In this document: positions 47,325 to 57,544 of the stretch, in pieces
How the letters are laid out: each line of letters starts with the position of its first letter
Position numbering within the stretch: position 1 is the stretch's first letter
Assembly: GCA_963682055.1 (NCBI GenBank)
Contig: OY821750.1
Location: 9,612,501-9,676,500, forward strand
Reading direction: 5' to 3'
Length of the DNA stretch: 64,000 bases
Source of the DNA: Primula veris
Lineage: Eukaryota > Streptophyta > Magnoliopsida > Ericales > Primulaceae
The notes under the pieces: generated by a model
Told to the model about the DNA's origin: nothing
The model's database searches: none
Seen by the model: the letters and a program-made list of their open reading frames with translations, nothing else
Translations under genes and position numbers: made by a program

Positions 47325-47568
47325 ACGGAGTCTCCACGGCAGATAATGTGTAAATCGTTCGACACATCAGTGTATAATGTATAAAAAATGAGTGCAAATT
47401 GTTTGACACTTCAGTGTATAATGTATAAAAAAACGAGTGTAAATTGTTCGACACATAAGTGTATAATGTATAAAAAATGAGTCTAAATCGTTCGACATAT
47501 CAGTGTATAATGTATAAAAAATGAGTCTAAATCGTTCGACACATCAGTGTCGGAGTCTCCACGGCAGA
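47325..47568. repeat. 44-bp tandem array framed by CGGAGTCTCCACGGCAGAT
   Basis: Four to five units of about 44-45 bp containing GTGTATAATGTATAAAAAAT followed by GAGT and TTCGACAC start at 47370, 47414, 47459, 47503 and 47547. The 19-mer in the name occurs immediately before and immediately after the array. Peptides from open frames here are repeat translations. Confidence 0.85.
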
Positions 47569-47799
47569 TCTTGAGACTACACAAAAGCACACATAAAATA
47601 AATACTTCGCTTTCACTATTTTTTGATACGCACGAGTAATCGAAATAGAAGAACAAATAGTACTGAAACATACTTTTTGGATTCACGAATGTTTAAAAAA
47701 AAAAAAATAGCACGGTTATTATTTTCTTCATCTTATAATCAGCTTAAAATACTCAGTATTGTGATGATAACTTTTTCGCGTTAGTTGTTCGAACCTGGA

Positions 47800-48597
47800 A
47801 TAGGTTGGAGAAAAATACCATTCAGTATTTTTTCGGTCATCTTATCCAAGAGCTTGATCATTTATGTGGACAAATGATTTTCGAAATCTCCAAGTACCTT
47901 ACCTTGCCTAATGAATTTATAAGTAGCATCGTCTCCTTCTCCTTCCGTAGATTTCATCGTCTTATAATTCACCTCAATATTGCCAAAACTACACAATTTG
48001 ATAATGTCCTCGACATATCCATTTTCCTCCTATTCTATAGAGAAAGGACATCCCAAAAACTCCGCTAATCATTTCATGCATGTCACCGAGTCTCTTTTCA
48101 TCTCCTTGTATGTAACAAATAAAACTCTTTCGGGGCTTTCCACGCTTGCTTCCTTATACTCTTTTACATGATCCCAAAATGGTCCAAACCCGGATTTTCC
48201 GTCACAAAACAACTCAAATGCCTTATCCAATGAGAGAGGGGGTAAGTCTTTATCCCTTAAGTTGGAAACAAAGTGCCACATGGACACCACAACATCCTTA
48301 GGGTTTCTACAAATGTAAATTATCCGACAACCAAAATCAATAACAGAAATCGGTAGAGAACGTAAGGAGATGTGTGTCCCAAAGAGGCGTGGCAAAGGCA
48401 TACTCTCAATATCAACAAAAGGAGGCTGTTTAAAGAGTTGCAATTCTAAGAATGGTACACAATTGTGAGCGTTAATAGTGAGGAGAGGGTGGTTGGATAT
48501 TAGATATTGATTCCGGTTCACGATAGCAAAGACAATCGCCTTGAACCAAATTGTGCCGGATTTGGGCGTGGAAACCAAGAAAGTATCGGTTGTCCTA
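47800..48597 (-). pseudogene. Cytosolic sulfotransferase pseudogene, 3' part
   Basis: It continues the N-terminal piece at 58805-59000; together they form one frame interrupted by the SIRE element. Seen here: the PAPS 5'-phosphosulfate loop STPKSGTIW, the catalytic-His region FGTHISLRSLP, the 3'-phosphate-binding RNPKDVVVSMWHF, then VTYKEMKRDS. From there the same frame shows TGA (48069), TAG (about 48030) and TAA (about 47865), yet homologous sequence (LAEFLG, YVEDIIKL, FIRQGKVLGDFENHLS) carries on to near 47800. Plant sulfotransferases move sulfate from PAPS to small hydroxylated molecules in the cytosol; this copy cannot do so. The three stops are independent of the insertion. Confidence 0.88.
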
Positions 48598-49857
48598 TGA
48601 AATTCCTATCCGCTGTTCTAGATGCAGTTTTGCAGTAAGGTTCCAAGTGGAGTTGGAACTGCAGTTAGAACCAAGTGTATAAGGTTCCAAGTGAGGTTGG
48701 AACTGCAGTTGGAACCAAGTGTATTAATGGACAGAACTGTTTTAAAATTAAATGTACTTGGAAATAATTCACACGCACATTTAACAACGGAGTTCACCTA
48801 ACTAGGCTACGTCTCCGGGGCACTTACCCAGATTATGATATTATAAAAAGCTTACAATATATGACTCAAGTCTTAATGAAAAACTTAGACTCCCTCTATG
48901 TTTTTCTGCCTATCACTATATTGCTCCTACTCTATAACTATCACTTATAAATCAATGACATCCCACCATTGTTTTCTTTTTAAAGCTCACGTGTATTCTC
49001 TCTAGAAAATAAGTTCTTTATAATTTAGAACACACACCTTTACAAGCTTAAGTTACTAAGTATATAAACAAGTAAAAACAATCTTCTATCTTCAATATCT
49101 TTTGATTGCTTTTGACTTGGTTGATTAGCTTCAATCTCTCCAAGTATCACGAGATTCTTCAGCATGGATTGACTCTAATCATCTTTGATTAATACCTGTT
49201 TAGTAACACACTTGAAAGTAGGAGTTAATCTTTTCCTTTGAAAGGAAACATATAAAGATATGATCTCTTAAAGATAATATCTTTTCATAAACATATGAAA
49301 CATTTAACTCCACATATCAATCAATCTTTAAACATATCTTTACTGAATATTATAAGGATCAAAAGATTGAAACAAGTGATAAGGACAAGCATAAGAATAG
49401 AGATATATATATTAAAAGGAATCATAACCTTATAAACTATTCTCTTTATATCTTTTATAAAACATCTTTCCTTAACACTTTGATATTCTCAATATACGCA
49501 TATTAACCATGTTAAGACTATATGAGAATATATCCTACATACTTTAAAATGATTTAACATTAAACAAGTAGTAATGTAGAATAATGAAACAAGACAGAAT
49601 TCTGCTTCGCAGTAGGTTGGAACTCGTGGTTGCAACTGAGGTTGCAACATTACTTGAAACCTGTCAACACAGGTTGTAACTTAGGTTGCAACTAGTACTT
49701 GAAACCTAATACTACTAACTTAGTAGGTTGTAACTGAGGTTGCAACTGGTACTTGGAACCTGTCAATCCTGTCTTAGTTCTTAATAACAGTTAGGATTTA
49801 TTTAATAAAAACCAATAGACAATAAACAATATTTAGACCAGAAATCTGGTCCTAACA
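48598..49857 (-). repeat. Left LTR (3' LTR in sense) of the SIRE element
   Basis: TGAAATTCC to CCTAACA, 1,260 bp. It contains clustered variants of the GTTGCAAC and GGTTCCAAG motifs at both ends (48636-48720, 49615-49770). Confidence 0.95.
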
Positions 49858-49871
49858 ATCTCCCCCTTTGT
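49858..49871 (-). other. Polypurine tract of the SIRE element
   Basis: Read on the minus strand, ACAAAGGGGGAGAT directly precedes the 3' LTR start TGTTAGG. It primes plus-strand cDNA synthesis. Confidence 0.85.
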
Positions 49872-50234
49872 CATTGGTTTTGACAAATCAATTAAGTTTA
49901 TAAATCATCCCAACCACCTGCAAATTCAATATCAGTACAGTCTTTAAATAGTATATTAACAATACTAAAGAGTCATCTGTTTAAGCTCCCCCTGTATGTT
50001 AGAATTGCAGGCACTTCATACGCACAGAATTTATCCATTCATAAATTCAATTTAAAAGACATCAAAATGGAAATTGCAGAAATTTAAAGGCCAAAAACAT
50101 GGCACAACAATGTCTTAGTACAGCAATTAAAAAAAATAATGAAAACCAGCAGCATTGAGTCTTGAAATTGAAATAAACAAAACATAAACTTCAACATAAA
50201 CTTCACTCCCCCTATTTGTCAGCAACCATTGGAA

Positions 50235-51527
50235 TTAGTCACTTGGAATATCACACTGTGGGGGTCTTTCTCTTAGAGGATTCTGCCTGACTACTTCTTC
50301 ATCTTCTGCATTGTCATCCTCACTGCTGATTGAAACACCATCACTATCATCATCATCCTCACTCTCAATAATATCCACCAGCAGCTTATTGATTTGATAA
50401 TCATCAGCATCCAATTCAGCTCTCCTTTCTTGATTATAAGCCAGCTTCTGGAGTAAGTACCACTTTACTCCTTTCTTCTTGTCTGAGGGAGCAGTAGATG
50501 TCTCTTCTTCTTTTTCTTTGCCCTTTTCTCCAGATATGTCATTGACATGCCCTTCTTTGAGCAGTTTTGCAGAGATATAAATAGCAGAGGGACAATCTGA
50601 GATTGGTTCTGTGGCTGTGCTAATAGGCTTGGATCCAGTCATAGGTAGGACTTGAGCCATAATCACCCCAGTGATTAGACAAGGAAAGGGGAGCAAAATT
50701 GAGGATGAGGTATCAGCACTGAATTCTTTAATCAAATTAAAAACATGAGTACCAAAATCAATTGGCAAAGAGGACATGATCCTATAGAGAAATATGGCCA
50801 TTTCCTTATTGACTTTGGATGGCTGCTTAGTGGGATTCCAATTGAACCTAGCTATTTTGTGCAGCACAGATGCACACAAGGTGAGGGAGGAGGTTTTAAT
50901 GGAGTGACCATCAAACCTATTGTTCTTGCCAGTTAGAATTAAAGCTAGTATTTCTAAGTCTGGTTCAACATTATCAACTTCAGTAGGACTAGGACAGCAC
51001 AGATAATCATTGATCAACTTAGGGGTGAAATCCAGAGTCACTCCCCTTAAAAACACTCTGCCATAGGCAGGATCACCCTTAACAAACACAGTATTACTAA
51101 GATTGGCATAGAATTCTTTAATTACAGCAGGGTAATAAGAATTAGGATAAGAAATAGTTCTATCTAGGCCAACAGCTGACAGCAGTTTCTCAATATGTAC
51201 TTGAATATGTGGATAGCTAACTAGATTAAGTCTTCTTTCACTGTGAATCTCCCTACCAGTAAAAGACCTAAACCTTCTATACGTGGTCCTACTCAAAAAC
51301 CTAGGATCAGTCTCATGAAACTTAGACTTATAAGAGAACACAGTTGGAGTTGAATGATCCTCTATAGTTTTCCTAGCTCTTTTCTTAGTGCGCTTTTTCT
51401 GAGATGAGGAAGTCTCACTTACCTTAGCTTTTGATCCTGGACTTGTTGGAGATTTATTCATGAAATCTCTTAGAGTGCAATCATCATCAATGTTCAGGTT
51501 GGGGTTTTTAGAAGGGTTTGATGACAT
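50235..51527 (-). CDS. Second ORF of the SIRE element (plant transposon-protein domain), 430 aa
   Basis: The frame lies downstream of pol in the same sense and is separated from it by 972 bp. The N-terminus is Ser/Lys-rich with a basic KKRTKKRARK stretch, possibly nuclear-targeting. The middle carries the conserved block EFYANLSNTVFVKGD, then RGVTLDFTPKLINDYLC, which I recognise as the domain described as putative plant transposon protein. The C-terminus is very acidic (ESEDDDDSD, SEDDNAEDEE). One moderately hydrophobic stretch (ILLPFPCLITGVIMAQVL) is the only membrane candidate. In SIRE elements a frame at this position has been called env-like; with no signal peptide visible I do not adopt that label. 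The function is unknown. Expression would need a separate promoter or splicing. Confidence 0.75.
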   Translation of the reverse strand: MSSNPSKNPNLNIDDDCTLRDFMNKSPTSPGSKAKVSETSSSQKKRTKKRARKTIEDHSTPTVFSYKSKFHETDPRFLSRTTYRRFRSFTGREIHSERRLNLVSYPHIQVHIEKLLSAVGLDRTISYPNSYYPAVIKEFYANLSNTVFVKGDPAYGRVFLRGVTLDFTPKLINDYLCCPSPTEVDNVEPDLEILALILTGKNNRFDGHSIKTSSLTLCASVLHKIARFNWNPTKQPSKVNKEMAIFLYRIMSSLPIDFGTHVFNLIKEFSADTSSSILLPFPCLITGVIMAQVLPMTGSKPISTATEPISDCPSAIYISAKLLKEGHVNDISGEKGKEKEEETSTAPSDKKKGVKWYLLQKLAYNQERRAELDADDYQINKLLVDIIESEDDDDSDGVSISSEDDNAEDEEVVRQNPLRERPPQCDIPSD

Positions 51528-52499
51528 GGTTGCAACTGGGGTTAGAACCTTACTTAGAACCTTGCAGTGGGTTTCTACAGCAGGCCTAGGGTTTTACAGA
51601 GGTGAGAGAGAGAGAGTTATTCTGTAAAAAGTAATTGATTTTGGATAGTAAAAAGATGTTTGTATAAATAGCAATAAAGACCATATCTTTTTGAAATTGG
51701 AAATAGATACATGCAAATCAATTAAGAGACAGATTTTGGCTTAAAAATAGGAAGTATTTTATCAACAGAATTTTGAAAAATAAATCATACTATGATCACG
51801 AAGAAACAGTTGGCATTAAGATAAATTCAGCCAATTAACCAGATAAACATTCCTTTTTCAAAACAGATTCATCCAAAATTTGAAAATTCAAAAATTGAAG
51901 CTTTAAGGAAATTTGACTTGATTCAAGATAAATAACACTTAAACAGATATCTAACTTTTAGGAGAACAAAAGAAATCTAGCAATTTACTCACGAAAATAT
52001 GTTTATCAAAGAATAACTCTAATAAAGATTAAATTTTAGGAGCTTAAATTGAGCAAATCCGTTTTTATTTCTACACAAAAACTAGTTTGATGACCTCAGC
52101 AAGGAAAGAGTATAAGTGATGTCAAAAATTTACAAGACTTTGTCTTGACAGCTATAACATAGACTGAGGTTTCAACAGATGTTCCAACTGAGCTTGCAAC
52201 CAGTATTTTTAACACGAGGTTTCAACTGATGTTGCAACTGAACTTCCAACCAACTATAGAGAGTGTGAGGTTTCAACTGATGTTGCAACTGGACTTGCAA
52301 CCATCATATAAAATTGCACTTTGTGCTTGCAACTCTATTACCAGAGAGGTTTTTTAAGGACAAGTTACCTCACATCTGTTTTTGAGACACCAAAAAGCGG
52401 CTTTTTCAAGACAAAAACATCATAGCTCAAAATAAGACTTTAACCTTAGAAATAAAACTTATTAAAGGTACTCAATACAGACATATTTAGCAAAAGTAT
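51528..52499. other. Non-coding spacer of the SIRE element with motif cluster
   Basis: It separates pol from the second frame. At 52155-52335 several units of GAGGTTTCAACTGATGTTGC type lie in tandem, and single GTTGCAAC octamers occur at 51529, 52231 and 52282. It may hold the promoter of the second frame; no clear TATA box was chosen. Confidence 0.6.
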
Positions 52500-55400
52500 T
52501 CAATTAGATTGATAATGACATACCCCTATGTCACTTCTTAATGATTCAAACTTGTTTGTATCAAGGGGCTTTGTGAAGATATCTGCTAATTGTCTTTCAG
52601 TTGAAACATGTTCTAAAATTAAGCTCTTTTCTTCAACTAGTTCCCTAATAAAATGATGCCTTAGATCAATATGTTTGGTTCTGGAATGTTGAACTGGATT
52701 TTTAGCTAAATCTATAGCACTTTTGTTATCACAAAACAGAGTTAATATCTCTTGTTTAACATTATAATCAGTTAACATTTGTTTCATCCAAATAAGTTGA
52801 GTGCATCCACTTCCAGCTGCAACATATTCTGCCTCAGCAGTAGATAAAGATATGCAATTTTGCTTTTTACTGAACCAAGAAACAAGATTGTTTCCAAAAT
52901 AAAAACAACCACCAGAAGTACTCTTTCTATCATCTATGTTTCCTGCCCAATCTGCATCACAGTAGCCACTAAGAAAATGGTTTGTATCTTTAGAGTACCA
53001 TAGGCCTAGATGAGGTGTTCCTTTTACATACCTTAGAATTCTTTTGACAGCTAGAAGATGAGGTTCTAAAGGATTTGCTTGATATCTGGCACAAACTCCT
53101 ACACTTAAGCAAAGGTCTGGTCTACTAGCAGTTAAATACAGCAAACTTCCAATCATGGATCTATAAAGACTGGGACAAACACTTTTTCCTTTATCATTTT
53201 TAGACAGTTTAAGGGTAGTACTCATAGGGGTTCTCTTTTCTTTACTCTCACTTAGACCAAACTTCTTAACAAGATTGTCTGCATACTTGCTTTGACATAG
53301 AAAAATCCCTTTCTCATTCTGTTTAACTTGCAATCCTAGAAAGTAAGTCAGTTCACCTCCACCACTCATTTCAAATTCATTTTTCATATCAGAAATGAAT
53401 TCTTCTATCCTATTATTAGAAGATGAGCCAAACACAATGTCATCAACATATATTTGAGCAACAATTATATCCTTTGTAGTTTTCTTTGTAAACAGAGTTT
53501 TATCAACTCCCCCTCTTTTAAAACCTTTTTCAAGCAAAAACTTGGTTAATCTATCATACCAAGCTCTAGGAGCTTGCTTAAGACCATACAAGGCCTTTTT
53601 CAGCAAATAAACATGTTCAGGAAAGTTAGGATCTTCAAATCCCTTAGGTTGACTGACATAAACCTCTTCATTAATCACACCATTAAGAAAAGCACTCTTT
53701 ATGTCAAGTTGAAACAATTTAAAATCATACAGACATGCAAGAGATAGTAGCATTCTAATGGATTCAATTCTAGCTACAGGAGCAAAGGTTTCATCAAAGT
53801 CAATTCCCTCAATTTGTGTATACCCTTGAGCTACCAACCTAGCTTTATTCCTGATAATCACTCCATCCTCATCACTTTTATTTCTAAAAATCCATTTAGT
53901 CCCTATAACATTTTTATTAGAAGGTCTGGGTACTAAATTCCATACATCATTTCTCTCAAATTGGGCCAATTCATCCTGCATAGCTAAAATCCATTCACTA
54001 TCTTCTAGAGCTTCTTTTATATTCTTAGGTTCTAACTGAGAGATATAACAAGCAAAGTGAACAACATTATTTCTTTTACCTCTGGTTTTCATACCTGAAG
54101 TAACTTCTCCTATGACATTGTCCAGAGAATGATTTTTCTGAGTCCTTACATAGCGAGGCCTGCTAGTTGACTGAGCATGAGAACTTTCTTCTTCTTCTTC
54201 AGATTCAGCAGCATTTTGGGTTTCAACTGTGGTTCCAACCTCAGTTCCAACCTCAGTTGTAACCTCAGTTGCAACTGGACTTCCAACCACTCTGGGACTT
54301 CCAGTTTGTTGTGTTTCTTCTTTCTCTTTTTCTGTAGTCTCAGCCTGTTCATCATCACCTGTAATCTCATCAACAGTTTTTAGGTCATCAAATAACACAT
54401 TATAAGATTCCATAACACAGTTTGTTCTTTGATTGAAGACTCTAAATGCTCTACTATTCTGAGCATAACCAAGAAAAATCCCTTTATCACTTTTAGAGTC
54501 AAATTTACCAAGATGCTCTCTATCTCTGAGAATATAGCAAACACATCCAAAAACTTGAAAATACTTTACATTGGGTTTTCTACCTTTCCAAATTTCATAA
54601 GCTGTCATGGAAGTACCTTTAGTAATATAAACTCTATTAACTATATGACAGGCAGTATTAACAGCTTCAGCCCAAAATCTATTGGCAAGTTTCTTAGAGT
54701 TAAGCATTACTCTAGCCATTTCCTGGATGGTTCTATTTTTCCTTTCAACTATGCCATTTTGCTGAGTAGTCTTAGGAGCAGAGAACTCATGACATATTCC
54801 TAAGGAGTTGCAGAATTCTTTAAACCTGATATTTTCAAATTCAGTTCCATGATCACTTCTAATCCTAGCAATATTACCACTAGTGGAACCTTTTTCAACT
54901 TGCAGTTTTAAGCACAGAGTTTTGAATAGTTCAAAAGTTTCAGACTTATCCTTTAAGAACACTACCCAAGAGTATCTAGAGAAATCATCTACAACTACTA
55001 GAATGTACTTCTTACCACCTATACTAGCAGTTTGCATAGGACCCATCAAGTCAATGTGAAGAAGTTCTAAGACTCTCTTAGTGTAGATTAGACTAGTACT
55101 TTTGTGAATACTTTTGGTTTGTTTGCCTATAGCACAATCACCACAGACACTTTGAGTTTTAGCACTAAGTTTAGGAATTCCTCTTATCAATTCCTTTTTA
55201 ACAAGCTTATCTAAAGTTTTGTAATTCACATGCCCAAGCCTTTTATGCCAAATATCTACATTATTAGTAATGGCTTGATTACACCTACTTTGAGGCACTT
55301 CTTTTTCAGCTTTTTCAAACACATAGCAACTGTTGGTTGATCTAACTCCAGTCATGATTAAATCATTGTTAAGATTAGTAATTAGACACCTTTCTTTGTC

Positions 55401-57485
55401 AAATTTAACAGTCATTTCATTATCACAGAGTTGACTGATACTAATAAGATTAGCTTTTAGACCATCTACAAGAAAAACATCCTCAATATCAGGCATTCCA
55501 GGTTTGTTTAAGGTACCTTTACCAATAATTTTACCTGTATCTCCACCTCCAAACACAACAGTGTTACCTGTAAGAATGGTGACATTTTTTAGGAGGCTTG
55601 CAGTACCTGTCATATGCTTAGAGCATCCACTGTCAAAATACCAATCATTAGAAGTAACAGCATTCAAAGAGTTAATAACAGCTTTGTTGTTAGCAACTAA
55701 AGTTGCTTTTTCTTTAACTTTCCATACCCATTTCAAATTTTTATTGACAGAAGCCAACCAGGTTTTTTGGGAAATATACTTTCTGTTTCTTTTTAAATAA
55801 CACTGGATTTCAGAATGACCAGGTTTTTTACAGAAATTGCACAACTTCAACCTAAAGTTATTCAGTTTGTTCATGGTTGCAACTTTGGTTGTAACTGAGC
55901 TTCCAACCTTCTTTACATAAACCTGAGTTTTATTCCTGGTTGCAACTCTGGTTGCAACTGAGCTTCTAACCTTGTGATCAAAATCATGAGTTTTAGCTTT
56001 AGCAACAGCTTCAATAAAAGTAGTTTTTCCTGTACTCTTACCACCATAGTAACCTAGACCACTGATATCTTTGGATCCTCTAGAATATGACAGCATGTCA
56101 TCTAATTTATCTGAAGCAGAAACATTCAGCAATTTTATTATCTTTTTAGTTTCAGTAAGTTCAGCCAGTTGTAATTTAAGCTTCTCAGTAAGATTTTTAA
56201 CCTCATCCTTTAGATCAACATTTAGTTTGCTTATGATCAAGGATTGTTTACTCAGACATTTATACTTTTCATACAGAACAAGGTATTGCTTAGTAATGTT
56301 TTCATCAGAAGGTTCTTCCTCATCACTGCTATATGTTTCACAGGCAGTTGTAACTGGGGTTAAAACCTGCTCACAGTCACTTTCATAAGTAGGTTCTTTT
56401 TCAGTGATTATTCCCATGAAATTAACAAAATTTGAACCATCCTCTTCATCACTGTTACTCTCAGAATCACTATCACTATGAGTGATTATATAAGCATTTT
56501 TGTTTCTTTTTAAAGTGTTTGCACACTCAGCCTGAATATGACCAAAACCTCTACATTCTCTACACTGAATCTCTTTAGATTTATATTCTTTGTTATCCTT
56601 TTCTTTGGAATTCCACTTTCCTGTAGAGTTATTATTGAACCTAGACTCTGTCTTAAACTGGTTATCCTTTTTCTGAAAGTTTTTAGATGAACCAGTATCA
56701 TCCTCCTTTTTCTTATAAAACTTCTTGTACACCTTTTTTGCAAAGAAAGCTAGTTGTTCTTCATCACTCATTTTATCACAGGCATTAGATTCAGATTTCT
56801 TAGCTTGAAATGCTATTCCCTTTTCTGGTCTTTTATGTTTGAAGAATTTCAGTTCATGTGTACTTAGATTTCCTATGAGTTCTTCAAGTTTAAGATTATC
56901 TAAGTCAGTTGATTCTTCAATAGCTGTGACCTTAATTTCAAACCTTTCTGGGAGTGACCTAAGAGTTTTCTTAACAAGTTTAGCATCACTGTATTTTTCA
57001 CCTAATGTTCCAGCTTGATGAGCAATGTGGCAGATTCTACCATTAAATTGTTCAATGTTTTCATCTTCCTCCATTCTTAAGTTCTCAAATTGGGTAGTTA
57101 ACTGTTGAAGTTTGAAAGCTTTTACTTTAGTGGTTCCTTCAAAAGTAACTTGCAAAATATCCCATGCTTCTTTAGCTGTTTCACAATGAGAGATATACCT
57201 GAATACGCTGAGAGTTACACCAGCAAAAATCAAGTTTATGGCTGTTGAGTTGGCACTTGATTTTCTGTCTTCTTCAACAGACCATCTGTCTTCAGGTAAG
57301 AGAATCAGTTCTCCTTCATTATCCATGGTAGTTGGAGCCTCCCATCCATACATAACAGTCTTCCATGCATGTTCATTCTGCTGTTTGATGAAAGACCTCA
57401 TTCTAATTTTCCATACTCCATAGTTTACTCCTCCTTCAAGCAATGGAGGTTTGTTGAAGGCGTTTCCTTCCCTCATTAAGTCCAT
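52500..57485 (-). CDS. Gag-pol polyprotein of the SIRE element, 1,661 aa
   Basis: One uninterrupted frame. A UBN2-type gag capsid region fills residues 1-220. CCHC knuckles are at 308 (CRECRGFGHIQAEC) and about 548 (CNFCKKPGHSEIQC), with an acidic and coiled region between. The aspartic protease has FDSGCSKHM (Asp about 616). Integrase has the WHKRLGHVN finger near 743 and catalytic residues in LHIDLMGP, IRSDHGTEF and GIVERKNRT (about 813-915). RT has QLDIKSAFLNG and YVDDIVFG (about 1347), and RNase H has STSGGCFYFG and STAEAEYVA. The product builds the particle, copies the RNA and inserts the cDNA. Pieces encoding VGSSVATRVATRN and SPVATEVTTEVGTEV are translations of the element-wide GTTGCAAC motif. 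The ATG at 57485 lies 43 nt from the primer site. Confidence 0.96.
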   Translation of the reverse strand: MDLMREGNAFNKPPLLEGGVNYGVWKIRMRSFIKQQNEHAWKTVMYGWEAPTTMDNEGELILLPEDRWSVEEDRKSSANSTAINLIFAGVTLSVFRYISHCETAKEAWDILQVTFEGTTKVKAFKLQQLTTQFENLRMEEDENIEQFNGRICHIAHQAGTLGEKYSDAKLVKKTLRSLPERFEIKVTAIEESTDLDNLKLEELIGNLSTHELKFFKHKRPEKGIAFQAKKSESNACDKMSDEEQLAFFAKKVYKKFYKKKEDDTGSSKNFQKKDNQFKTESRFNNNSTGKWNSKEKDNKEYKSKEIQCRECRGFGHIQAECANTLKRNKNAYIITHSDSDSESNSDEEDGSNFVNFMGIITEKEPTYESDCEQVLTPVTTACETYSSDEEEPSDENITKQYLVLYEKYKCLSKQSLIISKLNVDLKDEVKNLTEKLKLQLAELTETKKIIKLLNVSASDKLDDMLSYSRGSKDISGLGYYGGKSTGKTTFIEAVAKAKTHDFDHKVRSSVATRVATRNKTQVYVKKVGSSVTTKVATMNKLNNFRLKLCNFCKKPGHSEIQCYLKRNRKYISQKTWLASVNKNLKWVWKVKEKATLVANNKAVINSLNAVTSNDWYFDSGCSKHMTGTASLLKNVTILTGNTVVFGGGDTGKIIGKGTLNKPGMPDIEDVFLVDGLKANLISISQLCDNEMTVKFDKERCLITNLNNDLIMTGVRSTNSCYVFEKAEKEVPQSRCNQAITNNVDIWHKRLGHVNYKTLDKLVKKELIRGIPKLSAKTQSVCGDCAIGKQTKSIHKSTSLIYTKRVLELLHIDLMGPMQTASIGGKKYILVVVDDFSRYSWVVFLKDKSETFELFKTLCLKLQVEKGSTSGNIARIRSDHGTEFENIRFKEFCNSLGICHEFSAPKTTQQNGIVERKNRTIQEMARVMLNSKKLANRFWAEAVNTACHIVNRVYITKGTSMTAYEIWKGRKPNVKYFQVFGCVCYILRDREHLGKFDSKSDKGIFLGYAQNSRAFRVFNQRTNCVMESYNVLFDDLKTVDEITGDDEQAETTEKEKEETQQTGSPRVVGSPVATEVTTEVGTEVGTTVETQNAAESEEEEESSHAQSTSRPRYVRTQKNHSLDNVIGEVTSGMKTRGKRNNVVHFACYISQLEPKNIKEALEDSEWILAMQDELAQFERNDVWNLVPRPSNKNVIGTKWIFRNKSDEDGVIIRNKARLVAQGYTQIEGIDFDETFAPVARIESIRMLLSLACLYDFKLFQLDIKSAFLNGVINEEVYVSQPKGFEDPNFPEHVYLLKKALYGLKQAPRAWYDRLTKFLLEKGFKRGGVDKTLFTKKTTKDIIVAQIYVDDIVFGSSSNNRIEEFISDMKNEFEMSGGGELTYFLGLQVKQNEKGIFLCQSKYADNLVKKFGLSESKEKRTPMSTTLKLSKNDKGKSVCPSLYRSMIGSLLYLTASRPDLCLSVGVCARYQANPLEPHLLAVKRILRYVKGTPHLGLWYSKDTNHFLSGYCDADWAGNIDDRKSTSGGCFYFGNNLVSWFSKKQNCISLSTAEAEYVAAGSGCTQLIWMKQMLTDYNVKQEILTLFCDNKSAIDLAKNPVQHSRTKHIDLRHHFIRELVEEKSLILEHVSTERQLADIFTKPLDTNKFESLRSDIGVCHYQSN

Positions 57486-57525
57486 TGTTACTAGAACACA
57501 GGATCCACACTAAGTAAGATCTAGT

Positions 57526-57542
57526 GTGAAGCTCTAATACCA
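57526..57542 (-). other. Primer-binding site of the SIRE element
   Basis: Read on the minus strand, TGGTATTAGAGCTTCAC starts two bases after the LTR end. It matches the initiator methionine tRNA 3' end (TGGTATCAGAGC) with one C-to-T change. Confidence 0.88.
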
Positions 57543-57544
57543 AT

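Noticed and set aside
50235..51527. Envelope gene in the SIRE element
   Set aside because: No signal peptide and no convincing membrane anchor are visible; the conserved block matches a plant transposon-protein domain instead.
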